Below are positions 10,779 through 20,748 of a stretch of 64,000 nt of DNA, piece after piece (position 1 is the first letter of the stretch; every line of letters starts with the position of its first letter). Below the pieces are notes generated by a model. The model saw nothing but the letters and a program-made list of their open reading frames with translations. It was not told the DNA's origin and did not search any database. This DNA is from an uncultured Prevotellaceae bacterium (GTDB lineage: Bacteria; Bacteroidota; Bacteroidia; Bacteroidales; Bacteroidaceae), in contig CAMNCV010000146.1 in the NCBI GenBank assembly GCA_946534585.1, positions 20,328 to 84,327 on the forward strand, given 5' to 3'. The position numbers and the translations under genes are program-made.

Positions 10779-12581
10779 TTACTTTTTCCTCATCATCACC
10801 TTGCGTCCCTGGTTGATATAGATTCCGCTACGACCTAATTTACTTACTCTACGCCCCATTATGTCATAGAACACCATGCTTTCTTTCTTACTCTCAGCCT
10901 TTACCGTCTGAACAGGAGTAGGGTCTTCACCCGTACGATAGCCCCACACCGTCACGCCTGACTTTGCCAGGGCTGTGAATGCTACCGTCTGTTTCGTCTG
11001 ACTGGGTTCCATTGTCTGTTCTACAACCACGCCCTTATATTGTACTCCGCCAATCGACATGGTTACATAAGACTTTCCATCAGTCAGACTCCATGTACCA
11101 TTGGCATCTCCGCTGATTGTCCCATCATTATGCAGCACGACATCTATCGGCGTTGCCAGTTCTTTCTTACGATGGTCAAGCCCATATCTATGCGTGAGCA
11201 GTTTGTATGTTCCCGTCACTTGTTCGTGGTTCACAATCTGCCGAGTGGTAATATCTCCATCCGTAACCTGCTCTCCAGTATATTCAAACGGTGCTGCAAC
11301 GAGCCATCCGTCCTCGTTTTGGAACAACTGATGCACGCGTACCTGATGCCATTCGCCACTGTTCTGGAAACGACTGTGATACACGAGATACGTACGACCG
11401 TCAGGTGCAGAAATAACAGAATTGTGTCCTTGCGAGCGTTCGCCATCAGCTGAGAGCATATCACCCCAATAACCATACGCACCGAAAATATTTATGCCAC
11501 GCATACTGCTGTTTGGTCCGAAGTTCAATTCATAGGCAGTAAGCACAGCCTTTCTTCCCATGGCATCGGTATAAGGTCCATCTGGTGTCATTGAGCGAAA
11601 GACGCGCATCTGATAACCGCCATTATTATAATCGTTGGTATCACCTCCCGCTGCCAATCCACCATTCGAGATAAACAGATAATAATATCCTCCTACATAT
11701 TCTATATATGAGCCTTCACCCGATGAATAGAAGCCACCCGCAATCTTCTTTCCGAAATATGGATCGCTCGTCACTCCGTCTGTACTGCCACCCACGGAAA
11801 GGTATGTGGTATCATAGTCACGCAAACCGTTTTCTTCATTCAGTTTAAGTATCCATATACCACCACTCCACGAACCGTAACTCATCCACAGTCCTCCCTC
11901 TTTATCGTAAAACACGCAGGGATCTATGCAGTGTGGCCAACGACGGCCCCAATAAGAGGTATAGCGCGATGGTATAGTCGTCATACTACCTATAGCCAAT
12001 TCCATATCCGTATTCTTGTAGCTCAGTGATGCCGGCGCACCACTAATGTTGAAACCACTTATAATTACCGGTCCTTGATAGACGTAAGGCCCCGTGATAT
12101 TGTCTGCCGTCAGCAATATGATACTTGAGTTCCATTTCGGTCCGTTAATACTCATATACATGCACCATTTTTTCATCTTCTCATTGTAGATAACATCAGG
12201 TGCCCACATATTTCCGCTGATATCATAATTGCCGTAAGCCGCTGACCAGTCAAGGGCATTGAAATCAGGAAATGTCACCTGCTCCCCCTGCTTCGTCACG
12301 GTTTTCGTGGCACAACTTGTGAAGGCATTGGCATTGCTGACATTGGCAGTAACGCCACCTGTGCCATTCATCTGCCCCCATGACCACCGTGTTGACGACC
12401 AACTCATCATATCCTTTGTTCTTGCGCAGGCAAGATGGCTTCCAAAAATATAATAGTATTTGCTTGATGGCTCCCATACTACGCTGGGGTCATGTACTGA
12501 CACCCTGTTCAGTTTGTATGCACTTACCGTTGTTATTGCCGTCATCATGGCAATAATTAAAATCAAGAATACTTTCTTCAT
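10779..12581 (-). CDS. Secreted glycoside hydrolase family 43 protein (endo-arabinanase-like) with a T9SS-type C-terminal tail
   Basis: 600 aa; signal peptide; VHDPSVVWEPSSKYYYIFGSH, WAPDVIYNEKMKKWCMYMS, CIDPCVFYDKEGGLWMSYGSW, GEGSYIEYVGGYYYLFIS; C-term YDIMGRRVSKLGRSGIYINQGRKVMMRK. Confidence 0.85.
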   Translation of the reverse strand: MKKVFLILIIAMMTAITTVSAYKLNRVSVHDPSVVWEPSSKYYYIFGSHLACARTKDMMSWSSTRWSWGQMNGTGGVTANVSNANAFTSCATKTVTKQGEQVTFPDFNALDWSAAYGNYDISGNMWAPDVIYNEKMKKWCMYMSINGPKWNSSIILLTADNITGPYVYQGPVIISGFNISGAPASLSYKNTDMELAIGSMTTIPSRYTSYWGRRWPHCIDPCVFYDKEGGLWMSYGSWSGGIWILKLNEENGLRDYDTTYLSVGGSTDGVTSDPYFGKKIAGGFYSSGEGSYIEYVGGYYYLFISNGGLAAGGDTNDYNNGGYQMRVFRSMTPDGPYTDAMGRKAVLTAYELNFGPNSSMRGINIFGAYGYWGDMLSADGERSQGHNSVISAPDGRTYLVYHSRFQNSGEWHQVRVHQLFQNEDGWLVAAPFEYTGEQVTDGDITTRQIVNHEQVTGTYKLLTHRYGLDHRKKELATPIDVVLHNDGTISGDANGTWSLTDGKSYVTMSIGGVQYKGVVVEQTMEPSQTKQTVAFTALAKSGVTVWGYRTGEDPTPVQTVKAESKKESMVFYDIMGRRVSKLGRSGIYINQGRKVMMRKK

Positions 12582-12707
12582 TTATTTATATACTTTTACC
12601 TTATAACATAAAAAACATATCCTATCAAATAGAGCACTTGTAAAATTTGAGGTAGGAACCCACCTTGAATAATACCCTGCGTCTTTGCACATTCGAGAAA
12701 TCTGGTA

Positions 12708-12739
12708 CAAAATTACATCTTTTTTCTCGTATTTCCAAA
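12708..12739 (-). promoter_or_regulatory. Bacteroidota-type promoter for the GH43 gene
   Basis: Minus strand TTTG-N20-TAATTTTG matches the -33/-7 consensus; about 120-nt leader to the ATG. Confidence 0.6.
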
Positions 12740-12827
12740 TTAAACTATGTAGTAAAGTTGTAGTATGAAGTTACAATACTATCTAAAAGCACTGTACTTT
12801 CTATCTGCAGGTTATGAAAAAGCATGA

Positions 12828-12857
12828 TGCCGAGGCTCTTGTGCAAGCACCTCGGCA
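12828..12857 (-). terminator. Putative terminator of rsgA
   Basis: TGCCGAGG...CCTCGGCA hairpin followed on minus strand by a T-rich run. Confidence 0.6.
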
Positions 12858-12881
12858 ATCAATGTATAACTTTCTGTTTAT

Positions 12882-13835
12882 TTAGTATGCAGCACGGTAT
12901 TTATCTCCGTCTTTGTCCTCAAGCATTGAGAGGTAACTCTGATAGCGCGACTGTGCTATGTAGTGGTTTTCTACTGCTTGAAGCACTGCACAACCAGGTT
13001 CGTGCGTATGGGTGCAGTCAGAGAAACGACAGTCTTTTGAGAATTGGAATATCTCTTTGAAGTATGAGGTAAGCTCGGCTCGCTCAATGTCAAACGTACC
13101 GAAGCCACGAATTCCTGGTGTATCGATAATCCAGCCGTCATCGTCATTGCCATCAGATTTGGGCAGTCGTATCATCTCACTAAACGTGGTTGTATGCATC
13201 CCCTGATTGTGTGAGTCGCTAATCTCAGCGGTACGCAGTTCTGCATCTGGCACGAGCGCATTTATTATAGTGCTTTTGCCTACACCGCTATTGCCGCTCA
13301 ACAAGGTAATTTTATTTTTCAGAAGATTATGCAGTTCATCTATGCCCTCGCCCGTAGCGGCTGAGATAGCAATGCTGTCGTAGCCCACGGTATCATATAG
13401 TGCCTGCATCATCTGTTGATAATGCAATTCTTCGTCGCTGAGCAGGTCTTTTTTATTAAACACAAGCACTACCGGTACGCGATAAGCCTCAGCCGATGCC
13501 AAAAAACGGTCAATGAACGTAGTACTCGTCTCTGGATAGTTCACTGTCACAATGAGCATGGCCTGATCTACATTGGCAGCGATGATACTACTCTGCTTTG
13601 ATAGGTTCGACGACTTGCGTATGATATAGTTACGTCTGTCCTCTATCTCAGTAATCCAGGCATTGGGTTCGCTCTCTGCCTTGCTGATAACCACTCTGTC
13701 GCCCACGGCCACAGGATTAGTACTACGTATGCCCTTGAGGCGGAAGTTACCTTTCACCTTACAATCAACCGCAGTACCGTCATCAGTCAGCACCGTGTAC
13801 CAAAATCCAGTGTTCTTTATTACTAACCCTGTCAT
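12882..13835 (-). CDS. rsgA: Ribosome small subunit-dependent GTPase A
   Basis: 317 aa; [15 protein letters not shown]-loop, [16 protein letters not shown], Cys/His zinc-binding [16 protein letters not shown]. Confidence 0.96.
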   Translation of the reverse strand: MTGLVIKNTGFWYTVLTDDGTAVDCKVKGNFRLKGIRSTNPVAVGDRVVISKAESEPNAWITEIEDRRNYIIRKSSNLSKQSSIIAANVDQAMLIVTVNYPETSTTFIDRFLASAEAYRVPVVLVFNKKDLLSDEELHYQQMMQALYDTVGYDSIAISAATGEGIDELHNLLKNKITLLSGNSGVGKSTIINALVPDAELRTAEISDSHNQGMHTTTFSEMIRLPKSDGNDDDGWIIDTPGIRGFGTFDIERAELTSYFKEIFQFSKDCRFSDCTHTHEPGCAVLQAVENHYIAQSRYQSYLSMLEDKDGDKYRAAY

Positions 13836-13838
13836 GCT

Positions 13839-13946
13839 AATTCATAATTCATAATTCATAATTCATAATTTCCTGCTTGAACAGTAATTACGAATTATGA
13901 ATTATGAATTATGCATTACGAATTACGAATTATGAATTATGAATTA
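13839..13946. repeat. AT-rich period-9 inverted/tandem repeat (AATTCATAA/TTATGAATT)
   Basis: Left arm of TTCATAA iterations, right arm of TTATGAA/TTACGAA iterations, lying between frr stop and rsgA start. Confidence 0.9.
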
Positions 13947-14507
13947 CTATACCGTCATGATTTCCTTATTCTTTTCCTCTATTAGCACATCAAGCTTGGC
14001 TATGTACTTGTCGTGCACTTTCTGCAGGTCATTCTCCGCATCCTTTTCAATGTCCTCTGACAGTCCGTCCTTGATAGCCTTCTTCAGTTTATCCTTCAAG
14101 TCGGCGCGTACGTTGCGCACCTCTACCTTTGCCTTCTCTGCTATCTTGCCACACTGCTTCATCAGTTCGCGACGGCGTTCCTCCGTAGGCTGTGGTATAG
14201 CAAGGCGGATGACCTCACCGTTATTGTCGGGTGTGATGCCGACCTCTGAGTCCATGATAGCCTTCTCGATAGCGCGAATAGCCTTCTTGTCCCATGGCTT
14301 GATAGCTATGGTACGGGCATCAGGCGTTGAAACGTTTGCCACCTGATTCAAAGGCACCATCATACCGTATGATTCCACCTTTATTCCGTCGAGTATTGCC
14401 ACGTTGGCGCGGCCAGCGCGTATGCGCGAGAGCTGTTCCTCAAGAAACATGGCTGCCATTTCCATGCGTTCCTCGGCCTCATTGAGAGTTTGTTTTACGT
14501 CTAACAT
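13947..14507 (-). CDS. frr: Ribosome recycling factor
   Basis: 186 aa; RIRAGRANVAILDGIKVESYG, IPQPTEERRRELMKQ, full-length RRF. Confidence 0.97.
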   Translation of the reverse strand: MLDVKQTLNEAEERMEMAAMFLEEQLSRIRAGRANVAILDGIKVESYGMMVPLNQVANVSTPDARTIAIKPWDKKAIRAIEKAIMDSEVGITPDNNGEVIRLAIPQPTEERRRELMKQCGKIAEKAKVEVRNVRADLKDKLKKAIKDGLSEDIEKDAENDLQKVHDKYIAKLDVLIEEKNKEIMTV

Positions 14508-14584
14508 ATTATCTGTATTTTCTTTTTTATTATTATTTCTTACTCCCCCCTTGCGGTCTGGAAAGTATGCCTGTTATATCAATG

Positions 14585-14615
14585 CAAAGTTAATGATTTA
14601 TTTCCAAACGGCAAA
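14585..14615 (-). promoter_or_regulatory. Putative frr promoter
   Basis: Minus strand TTTG-N19-TAACTTTG. Confidence 0.6.
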
Positions 14616-14630
14616 ATTTTTATATCCGAA

Positions 14631-14665
14631 TTTGTTGCAAACTACGTATTTTCTTCGTACCTTTG
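14631..14665 (+). promoter_or_regulatory. Putative promoter of the periplasmic-binding-protein gene
   Basis: TTTGTTG then TACCTTTG (14658-14665), 20 nt after the TTG; ATG at 14673. Confidence 0.6.
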
Positions 14666-14672
14666 CACTCTT

Positions 14673-15815
14673 ATGAGATATTTTCGTTATACATTCCTGT
14701 TCCTGTTGCCACTGCTTATGGCTTGTCGTGGTGCCAATTCCCCTGTCCATGACGATGGAGGCGAGACACTGACGTTGCGCCATGCCGATTTGCTCAGCAT
14801 TACCGAACACGATGGCTATACGACGGTCAGCATTACCAATCCTTGGGATTCCACGCGCACGCTTCATCGCTATGTGCTCGTGCCACGAAATGCGGAATTG
14901 CCTGAGCATCTGCCAGAGGGCGACGTGGTGCGCACTCCGCTTGAGAACATGGCGGTATATACCTCCGTACATTGCGGACTTATCGATGAGCTTGGTGCAT
15001 ATCCCAGCATCCGCGGTGTGTGTGACCTGCAGTATATCAACCTGCCCAAGGTGCACGATGATGTGCGCTCGGGGCGCATACGCGATTTAGGAGAGACGAT
15101 GTCGCCTAACATTGAAGGGGTGATTGACATGCAACCCGATGCCATACTGCTCTCGCCCTTTGAGAATAGCGGAAGCTATGGCAAGGTAGGCAAACTGGGC
15201 ATACCGCTCATAGAGTGTGCCGACTATATGGAGACGTCGCCGCTCGGTCGTGCAGAGTGGATGCGTTTCTACGGCAGACTGATAGGTCGCACGGCTGAAG
15301 CCGACAGTCTTTTTTCGTGCATCGAACAGCGTTATGACTCCATACGCACGCGAGCCTCGCAGACAAGCAGACGACCTACGGTGGTGACGGAGATGAAGAT
15401 TGGCAACACGTGGTACGTAGCTGGGGGCGAAAGCACCGTGGGGCATTTCATCAGCGATGCCGCAGGAGATTATATATATAAGGATGTTAAGGAGCGCGGT
15501 GCTCTGCCTTACAGTCCAGAGACGGTGTATGAGAAGGCGCGCGAAGCCGACTTGTGGCTGATAAAGTATAACCAAGCCACTGATGTGACTCTGCGCGACA
15601 TTGCTTCCCTGTGGGCAATGAACACACGTATGCACGCCTGGCAGACTGGCAACGTATGGGTGTGCAATCTCTCTCTGACGCATTTTTACGAGGAGACCCC
15701 GTTCCATCCCGATGTGCTGCTCAGCGAATATGTGTCGATTCTGCATCCGGAATTGTGTGCTCCGCCGACAACTCCGAGTTCTATGTGTAAGTATTATAAA
15801 AAGGCTGGTCAGTGA
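14673..15815 (+). CDS. ABC transporter substrate-binding lipoprotein (BtuF/FepB-like)
   Basis: 380 aa; lipoprotein signal MRYFRYTFLFLLPLLMAC; periplasmic metal/cobalamin binding fold motifs (VHCGLIDELGAYPSIRGVCDLQY, PNIEGVIDMQPDAILLSPFE). Confidence 0.85.
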   Translation: MRYFRYTFLFLLPLLMACRGANSPVHDDGGETLTLRHADLLSITEHDGYTTVSITNPWDSTRTLHRYVLVPRNAELPEHLPEGDVVRTPLENMAVYTSVHCGLIDELGAYPSIRGVCDLQYINLPKVHDDVRSGRIRDLGETMSPNIEGVIDMQPDAILLSPFENSGSYGKVGKLGIPLIECADYMETSPLGRAEWMRFYGRLIGRTAEADSLFSCIEQRYDSIRTRASQTSRRPTVVTEMKIGNTWYVAGGESTVGHFISDAAGDYIYKDVKERGALPYSPETVYEKAREADLWLIKYNQATDVTLRDIASLWAMNTRMHAWQTGNVWVCNLSLTHFYEETPFHPDVLLSEYVSILHPELCAPPTTPSSMCKYYKKAGQ

Positions 15816-16822
15816 ATCGCGGTAGGTACATAATCATGTTGCTTGCCGCCATGGTCACTTTAGCGGCACTGCTCAATCTGTTTTTCGGTTCCGTCAGCAT
15901 ACCGTCAGCACAGGTATGGCGTGTACTAACGTGCGGAGAGGCTGAGAAAAGCAGCTGGACGTATATCATCCTTGAGAGCCGACTGCCGCAGATGCTGACG
16001 GCTATGGTATGCGGTGCTTCGCTTGCCACGGCCGGACTGCTCCTGCAAACCGCCTTTCGCAATCCGCTGGCGGGTCCCTCTATTCTCGGTATTACCAACG
16101 GGGCCGGTTTCGGCGTGGGAGTGGTGATGCTCGTGACGGGTGGCGTCATCAGCATAGGAGGCAGCACCGTAGCGGGCTATCTGGCAGTGGTAACGGGTGC
16201 CTTCATCGGTGCTATGGCAGTAATCGTGCTGCTATTGGCCTTTGCCAGTGTGGTGAGGAGCAATATGATGCTGCTCATCGTAGGCATAATGGTGGGCTAT
16301 CTCGTGTCGAGTCTGGTAATGCTGCTCAATTTCTTCGCTACGAGCGACAACATCCACAGCTACGTGATGTGGGGCATGGGCAGTTTCAGCGATGTCAGTC
16401 CGCAGACGCTTCCTTTCTTCATCATAGCCAGCAGTGTGGGACTGTTGCTTGCTCTCTTGCTCGTAAAACCACTCAACGCGCTGCTTCTCGGCGATGCCTA
16501 CGCTGAGAACCTCGGCATAAGCATACGCAGGGTGCGCCTGCTTCTTCTGGTATCTACAGGCATTCTCTCGGCCGTAAGCACGGCTTTCTGCGGGCCTGTG
16601 GCTTTCCTCGGACTGGCTGTGCCCCACATGGCACGCCTTGCCACTGGCACTTCTAACCACCAGACTCTTATGCCTGCCACGATTCTTTGCGGTGCGCTGA
16701 CGGCCTTGGCGTGCAATCTCATCTGTGTGATGCCGCAGGGCTCGGTCATACCACTCAATGCTGTCACGCCTTTGTTTGGCGCTCCTGTCATTATATATAT
16801 AATGTGCAGGAACAGGCATTAG
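15812..16822 (+). CDS. FecCD/BtuC-family ABC transporter permease
   Basis: 336 aa; RLPQMLTAMVCGASLATAGLLLQTAFRNPLAGPSILGITNGAGFG; GTG start overlapping the upstream stop. Confidence 0.93.
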   Translation: MNRGRYIIMLLAAMVTLAALLNLFFGSVSIPSAQVWRVLTCGEAEKSSWTYIILESRLPQMLTAMVCGASLATAGLLLQTAFRNPLAGPSILGITNGAGFGVGVVMLVTGGVISIGGSTVAGYLAVVTGAFIGAMAVIVLLLAFASVVRSNMMLLIVGIMVGYLVSSLVMLLNFFATSDNIHSYVMWGMGSFSDVSPQTLPFFIIASSVGLLLALLLVKPLNALLLGDAYAENLGISIRRVRLLLLVSTGILSAVSTAFCGPVAFLGLAVPHMARLATGTSNHQTLMPATILCGALTALACNLICVMPQGSVIPLNAVTPLFGAPVIIYIMCRNRH

Positions 16823-16937
16823 TCTTCCCTTAAGCGACAAGAATGCAGGTAAGTTCTAATAATTAGCTTTGTCTGACTTTCGGATTTGCTTAGTCCGCCC
16901 CCCTATGGGAATATCAAAGAAAACAAAAAGATAATAT

Positions 16938-17660
16938 ATGCACAGCGAATTAAAACCATACTACAGGGCTGGTGTGATTGAGGCCGGCTGCGACGAGGCC
17001 GGTCGTGGCTGTCTTGCTGGCAGCGTGTATGCCGCTGCGGTAATTCTGCCGGCTGATTACCATAACGAGATGCTCAACGACTCGAAGCAACTGACCGAAA
17101 AGCGCCGCTATGCACTGCGCGCACAGATAGAGCATGATGCCGTGGCATGGGCGGTGGGCATCTGCACTCCAGAGGAGATTGACAAGATAAACATTCTCCA
17201 TGCGTCATATCTCGCCATGCACCGTGCACTCGACAAACTGACCGTAAGACCTGAGGAACTGATTATCGACGGCAATAAGTTTGACCCTTATTTTCCTAAT
17301 GCTGACCACAACGTGCTGCCAGTGATAAAGGAAAAGAAGACTGTGCAACTTGGTTTGTTTGGCGATGAGGTGGCTACGAAGGATAAGAAAACGAAGAAAT
17401 CACGCAGCATGGCGTTGGAGAAAGGTTGTCTGCCCTACACTACCATAGTAAAAGGCGATGGCAAATACCTCAGCATAGCGGCAGCCTCGATATTGGCTAA
17501 GACCTATCGCGATGACTATATGAACGAACTTGCGGAGCAATATCCGCAGTATGACTGGTTGTCGAACAAGGGATACCCTACGAAGAAGCACCGTATGGCT
17601 ATAGCAGAATATGGACCTACGCCTTACCATCGCATGACATTTGCATTACTACCAGAATAA
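16938..17660 (+). CDS. rnhB: Ribonuclease HII
   Basis: 240 aa; [35 protein letters not shown], Lys-rich insert before [21 protein letters not shown]. Confidence 0.96.
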   Translation: MHSELKPYYRAGVIEAGCDEAGRGCLAGSVYAAAVILPADYHNEMLNDSKQLTEKRRYALRAQIEHDAVAWAVGICTPEEIDKINILHASYLAMHRALDKLTVRPEELIIDGNKFDPYFPNADHNVLPVIKEKKTVQLGLFGDEVATKDKKTKKSRSMALEKGCLPYTTIVKGDGKYLSIAAASILAKTYRDDYMNELAEQYPQYDWLSNKGYPTKKHRMAIAEYGPTPYHRMTFALLPE

Positions 17661-17669
17661 ATCAGAACG

Positions 17670-18830
17670 ATGAATAAGAATAAATACACATATGTTGCCC
17701 TCGTCGCATTGTTGCTAATCTTCACCGGATGCCGTGACGACAGGTTACTTGTAATCTCAGAAAAAGAGGATTTAGGCCGTTCCACACAGGGTCAGGGCTA
17801 TAAAGGCATGTATGTATTGTGTGAGGGGGCCATGGGGAGCAATAACTGTTCGCTTGACTATCTCGATATGTCTGACAAACAGTCAACAGCTCATTATCTA
17901 CGCAATATATACTCTGAGCGTAATCCAAGCGTCGTCATGGAACTGGGCGACGTGGGCAATGACATAAAGATTTACGGCAACAGGATGTGGATGGTCATTA
18001 ACTGTTCCAACAAGGTGGAAGTGGTTGATGCCGCATCGTGTAAGCGTATAGGTCAAGTCAACATCGGCAACTGCCGCTATGTGGCTTTCAGCGAAGGCTA
18101 TGCCTACGTATCGTCCTACGTGGGACCAGTGAGTCTTACCGATGGCTCGCAGGTAGGCAGGGTATATAAGGTTGACACTCTGACGCTACAGAAGATGGAT
18201 AGCGTAGAGGTTGGCTATCAGCCCGACGAACTTGAAGTGGTGGGCAACAAACTCTACGTAGCCAACAGCGGCGGATACCTCGTGGGGATATATGACAAGA
18301 CAGTGAGTGTCATCGACCTTACCACATTCAAGGAAGAGCGCAAAATCACCGTGGGCATAAACCCTCACCGTGTGCGTAGTGACCGCTACGGACAGCTTTG
18401 GGTGACTTCGCGCGGCGACTACAATGACACGAGGGCTTGCCTTTACCTGCTGACCCCTGACAGCCATGGGAAGATGCAACTGACGGGATGCCTGCCACAG
18501 GCCGTGAGCGATATGTGCATAGTGGGTGATTCGCTGTATTACATCGGCACGGAGTGGAGCAATGCCACGTATTCCAACATCATAACATATGGCATAATCA
18601 ATGTGCGCACGCATGAGATTGTAACCAACAGGCTGAGCGATGCCCCCGAATTGGCTTCCGTGCGTATGCCTTATGGCATCATCGTAAATCCTGAGGGGCG
18701 CGATTTCTACGTGATGGATGCAAAGAACTACACCTCGCGTGGCGAACTGCTACATTTCAACAGTGATGGTACGTTTGACTGGCGCGTGAATACTGGCTAC
18801 ATACCAGCCCACGCTTGTTTCCTAAAATAA
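17670..18830 (+). CDS. Beta-propeller (YncE/DUF5074-like) surface lipoprotein, BtuG-like candidate
   Basis: 386 aa; lipobox LLLIFTGC; repeated propeller blades (YVANSGGYLVGIYDKTVSVIDLTTFKEERKITVGINPHRVRSDRYGQLWVTSRGD); next to BtuF/BtuC-like genes. Confidence 0.75.
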   Translation: MNKNKYTYVALVALLLIFTGCRDDRLLVISEKEDLGRSTQGQGYKGMYVLCEGAMGSNNCSLDYLDMSDKQSTAHYLRNIYSERNPSVVMELGDVGNDIKIYGNRMWMVINCSNKVEVVDAASCKRIGQVNIGNCRYVAFSEGYAYVSSYVGPVSLTDGSQVGRVYKVDTLTLQKMDSVEVGYQPDELEVVGNKLYVANSGGYLVGIYDKTVSVIDLTTFKEERKITVGINPHRVRSDRYGQLWVTSRGDYNDTRACLYLLTPDSHGKMQLTGCLPQAVSDMCIVGDSLYYIGTEWSNATYSNIITYGIINVRTHEIVTNRLSDAPELASVRMPYGIIVNPEGRDFYVMDAKNYTSRGELLHFNSDGTFDWRVNTGYIPAHACFLK

Positions 18831-18877
18831 GGGTGAAGGGAGAAAGGAGGAAGGGTGAAAGGATGAAGGAAGAAGGG
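18831..18877 (+). repeat. Near-uninterrupted polypurine tract
   Basis: gggtgaagggagaaaggaggaagggtgaaaggatgaaggaagaaggg. Confidence 0.9.
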
Positions 18878-18992
18878 TTAATTGGGAATAAAGGAGGAAG
18901 GTTTACAAGCAAACAATAATCCTTAATCCTTCCAACCTTATTCCAAAGCAAACCTTAATTCATAAACACGAACATTTAGCAATGATTAAAGA

Positions 18993-20393
18993 ATGGCAAA
19001 AGACAAGATAGCATACGTATGTGACAACTGCGGTCAGGAATCTGCCAAGTGGATTGGCAAATGCCCTGCATGTGGTCAGTGGAACACCTTTCGCGAGATT
19101 CGTATAGCCAATGATACGGGTCAACAGAGTGCACGCACTGCAGCAAAGGAGGTCAGCGCGGTGCGCAGGCAGGGTGTCGGTTCGCGCAGCAATGCCATGC
19201 TGCTGAAGGACATACCGATGAAGGATGCACCGCGTATGGATATGCACGACGAAGAACTTAACCGTGTGTTGGGCGGCGGACTGGTGCCTGGCAGCATAAT
19301 CCTGTTAGGCGGTGACCCTGGCATAGGCAAGAGTACGCTGACACTGCAGACCATCATGCGTATGCCTGACTGTGACGTTCTGTATGTCAGCGGTGAGGAG
19401 AGTGCTCACCAGCTCAAGATGCGTGCCGAACGAATAGAGGGAGGCAAGAACGAGAGCGTGTCGGTATTGTGCGAGACGAGCATCGAGAAGATATTCGACC
19501 AGATAAGGGAAAGTGCGCCCAACCTCGTGATAATTGACTCCATACAGACCATGGAGACCGAAACCGTTGACTCTGCACCCGGCAGCATCACCCAGATACG
19601 CGAGTGTGCCAGCGCATTGCTACGCTTTGCCAAGGCAAGCAGCGTGCCGGTAATTCTTATAGGTCACATCAACAAGGAGGGCACCATAGCCGGACCGAAG
19701 ATACTGGAGCATATAGTTGATGCCGTCATTCAGTTTGAGGGCGACCGCCAAGGCATCTATCGCATACTGCGAAGCATAAAAAACCGTTTCGGCTCTACGT
19801 CCGAACTCGGTATATACGAGATGTTGCAAAACGGTCTGCGCCCCGTCAGCAACCCCTCTGAGCTGTTGCTCAGCGAAGACCGCGATGGCATGAGCGGCAT
19901 CGCCATATCGGCTGCAGTGGAGGGTATGCGACCGTTTATGATTGAGACGCAGGCATTGGTGAGCACCGCAGCCTACGGCACTCCCCAACGCTCTGCCACG
20001 GGTTTCGACCAACGACGCCTGAATATGCTGTTGGCTGTGCTGGAGAAGAAGGTGGGTTTCAAGCTTATCCAGAAGGATGTGTTTATAAATATTGCCGGTG
20101 GAATAAAGGTTACCGACATGGCCATGGACCTCAGTGTCATTGCCGCCGTATTCTCGTCAAACGTCGATATGCCTATAGATACTGGCTACTGTCTGTGTGG
20201 CGAGGTCGGTCTGTCGGGCGAGGTGCGCCCCGTTGCGCGCATAGAGCAGCGCATAGCCGAGGCTGAGAAACTGGGCTTCACCGACATCGTTATCCCCAAG
20301 CGCAGCCTCATGGCCATCAAGGGTAAGAAGTTCAGCATAAAGATTCACCCCGTAGGAAAGGTTGAGGAGGCTCTAAGGATGCTGTTCGGGTAA
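18993..20393 (+). CDS. radA: DNA repair protein RadA
   Basis: 466 aa; CDNCGQESAKWIGKCPACGQWNTF zinc finger, GGDPGIGKSTL Walker A, KNRFGSTSELGIYEM. Confidence 0.97.
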   Translation: MAKDKIAYVCDNCGQESAKWIGKCPACGQWNTFREIRIANDTGQQSARTAAKEVSAVRRQGVGSRSNAMLLKDIPMKDAPRMDMHDEELNRVLGGGLVPGSIILLGGDPGIGKSTLTLQTIMRMPDCDVLYVSGEESAHQLKMRAERIEGGKNESVSVLCETSIEKIFDQIRESAPNLVIIDSIQTMETETVDSAPGSITQIRECASALLRFAKASSVPVILIGHINKEGTIAGPKILEHIVDAVIQFEGDRQGIYRILRSIKNRFGSTSELGIYEMLQNGLRPVSNPSELLLSEDRDGMSGIAISAAVEGMRPFMIETQALVSTAAYGTPQRSATGFDQRRLNMLLAVLEKKVGFKLIQKDVFINIAGGIKVTDMAMDLSVIAAVFSSNVDMPIDTGYCLCGEVGLSGEVRPVARIEQRIAEAEKLGFTDIVIPKRSLMAIKGKKFSIKIHPVGKVEEALRMLFG

Positions 20394-20407
20394 CTTTTTT
20401 GGGGACA

Positions 20408-20725
20408 TTAAATCACCACGGCAGTACCGCTCGTTGCCACCATGAGCATTGAGTTATTCTGTCCTATCGTCTCATAGTCAATGTCGATGCCCACGATGGC
20501 ATTGGCACCCATCTCCATGGCGCGCTTTTGCATCTCTGCCATCGAAGTATCTTTGGCTTCTATAAGCACCTTTTCATAACTGCCAGAGCGTCCGCCGATG
20601 ATATCGCGTATGCCAGCAAAGAAATCCTTAACGAAGTTAGCACCGATAATGGTCTCACCTGTCACCACGCCCTTGTATTCTCGAATGGGGTGGCCCTCAA
20701 TTTGTGGGGTTGTAGTAATAATCAT
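20408..20725 (-). CDS. YbjQ/UPF0145 family protein
   Basis: [54 protein letters not shown]...[14 protein letters not shown]; the track's longer start (20770) overlaps the next gene, so internal Met at 20725 preferred. Confidence 0.88.
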   Translation of the reverse strand: MIITTTPQIEGHPIREYKGVVTGETIIGANFVKDFFAGIRDIIGGRSGSYEKVLIEAKDTSMAEMQKRAMEMGANAIVGIDIDYETIGQNNSMLMVATSGTAVVI

Positions 20726-20748
20726 AGTGTTGTTTGTTTTAGGGTTTT

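Noticed and set aside
14500-14673. Cobalamin riboswitch upstream of the BtuF-like gene
   Set aside because: The predicted promoter sits next to the start codon, leaving no leader, and no B12-box-like sequence was seen.
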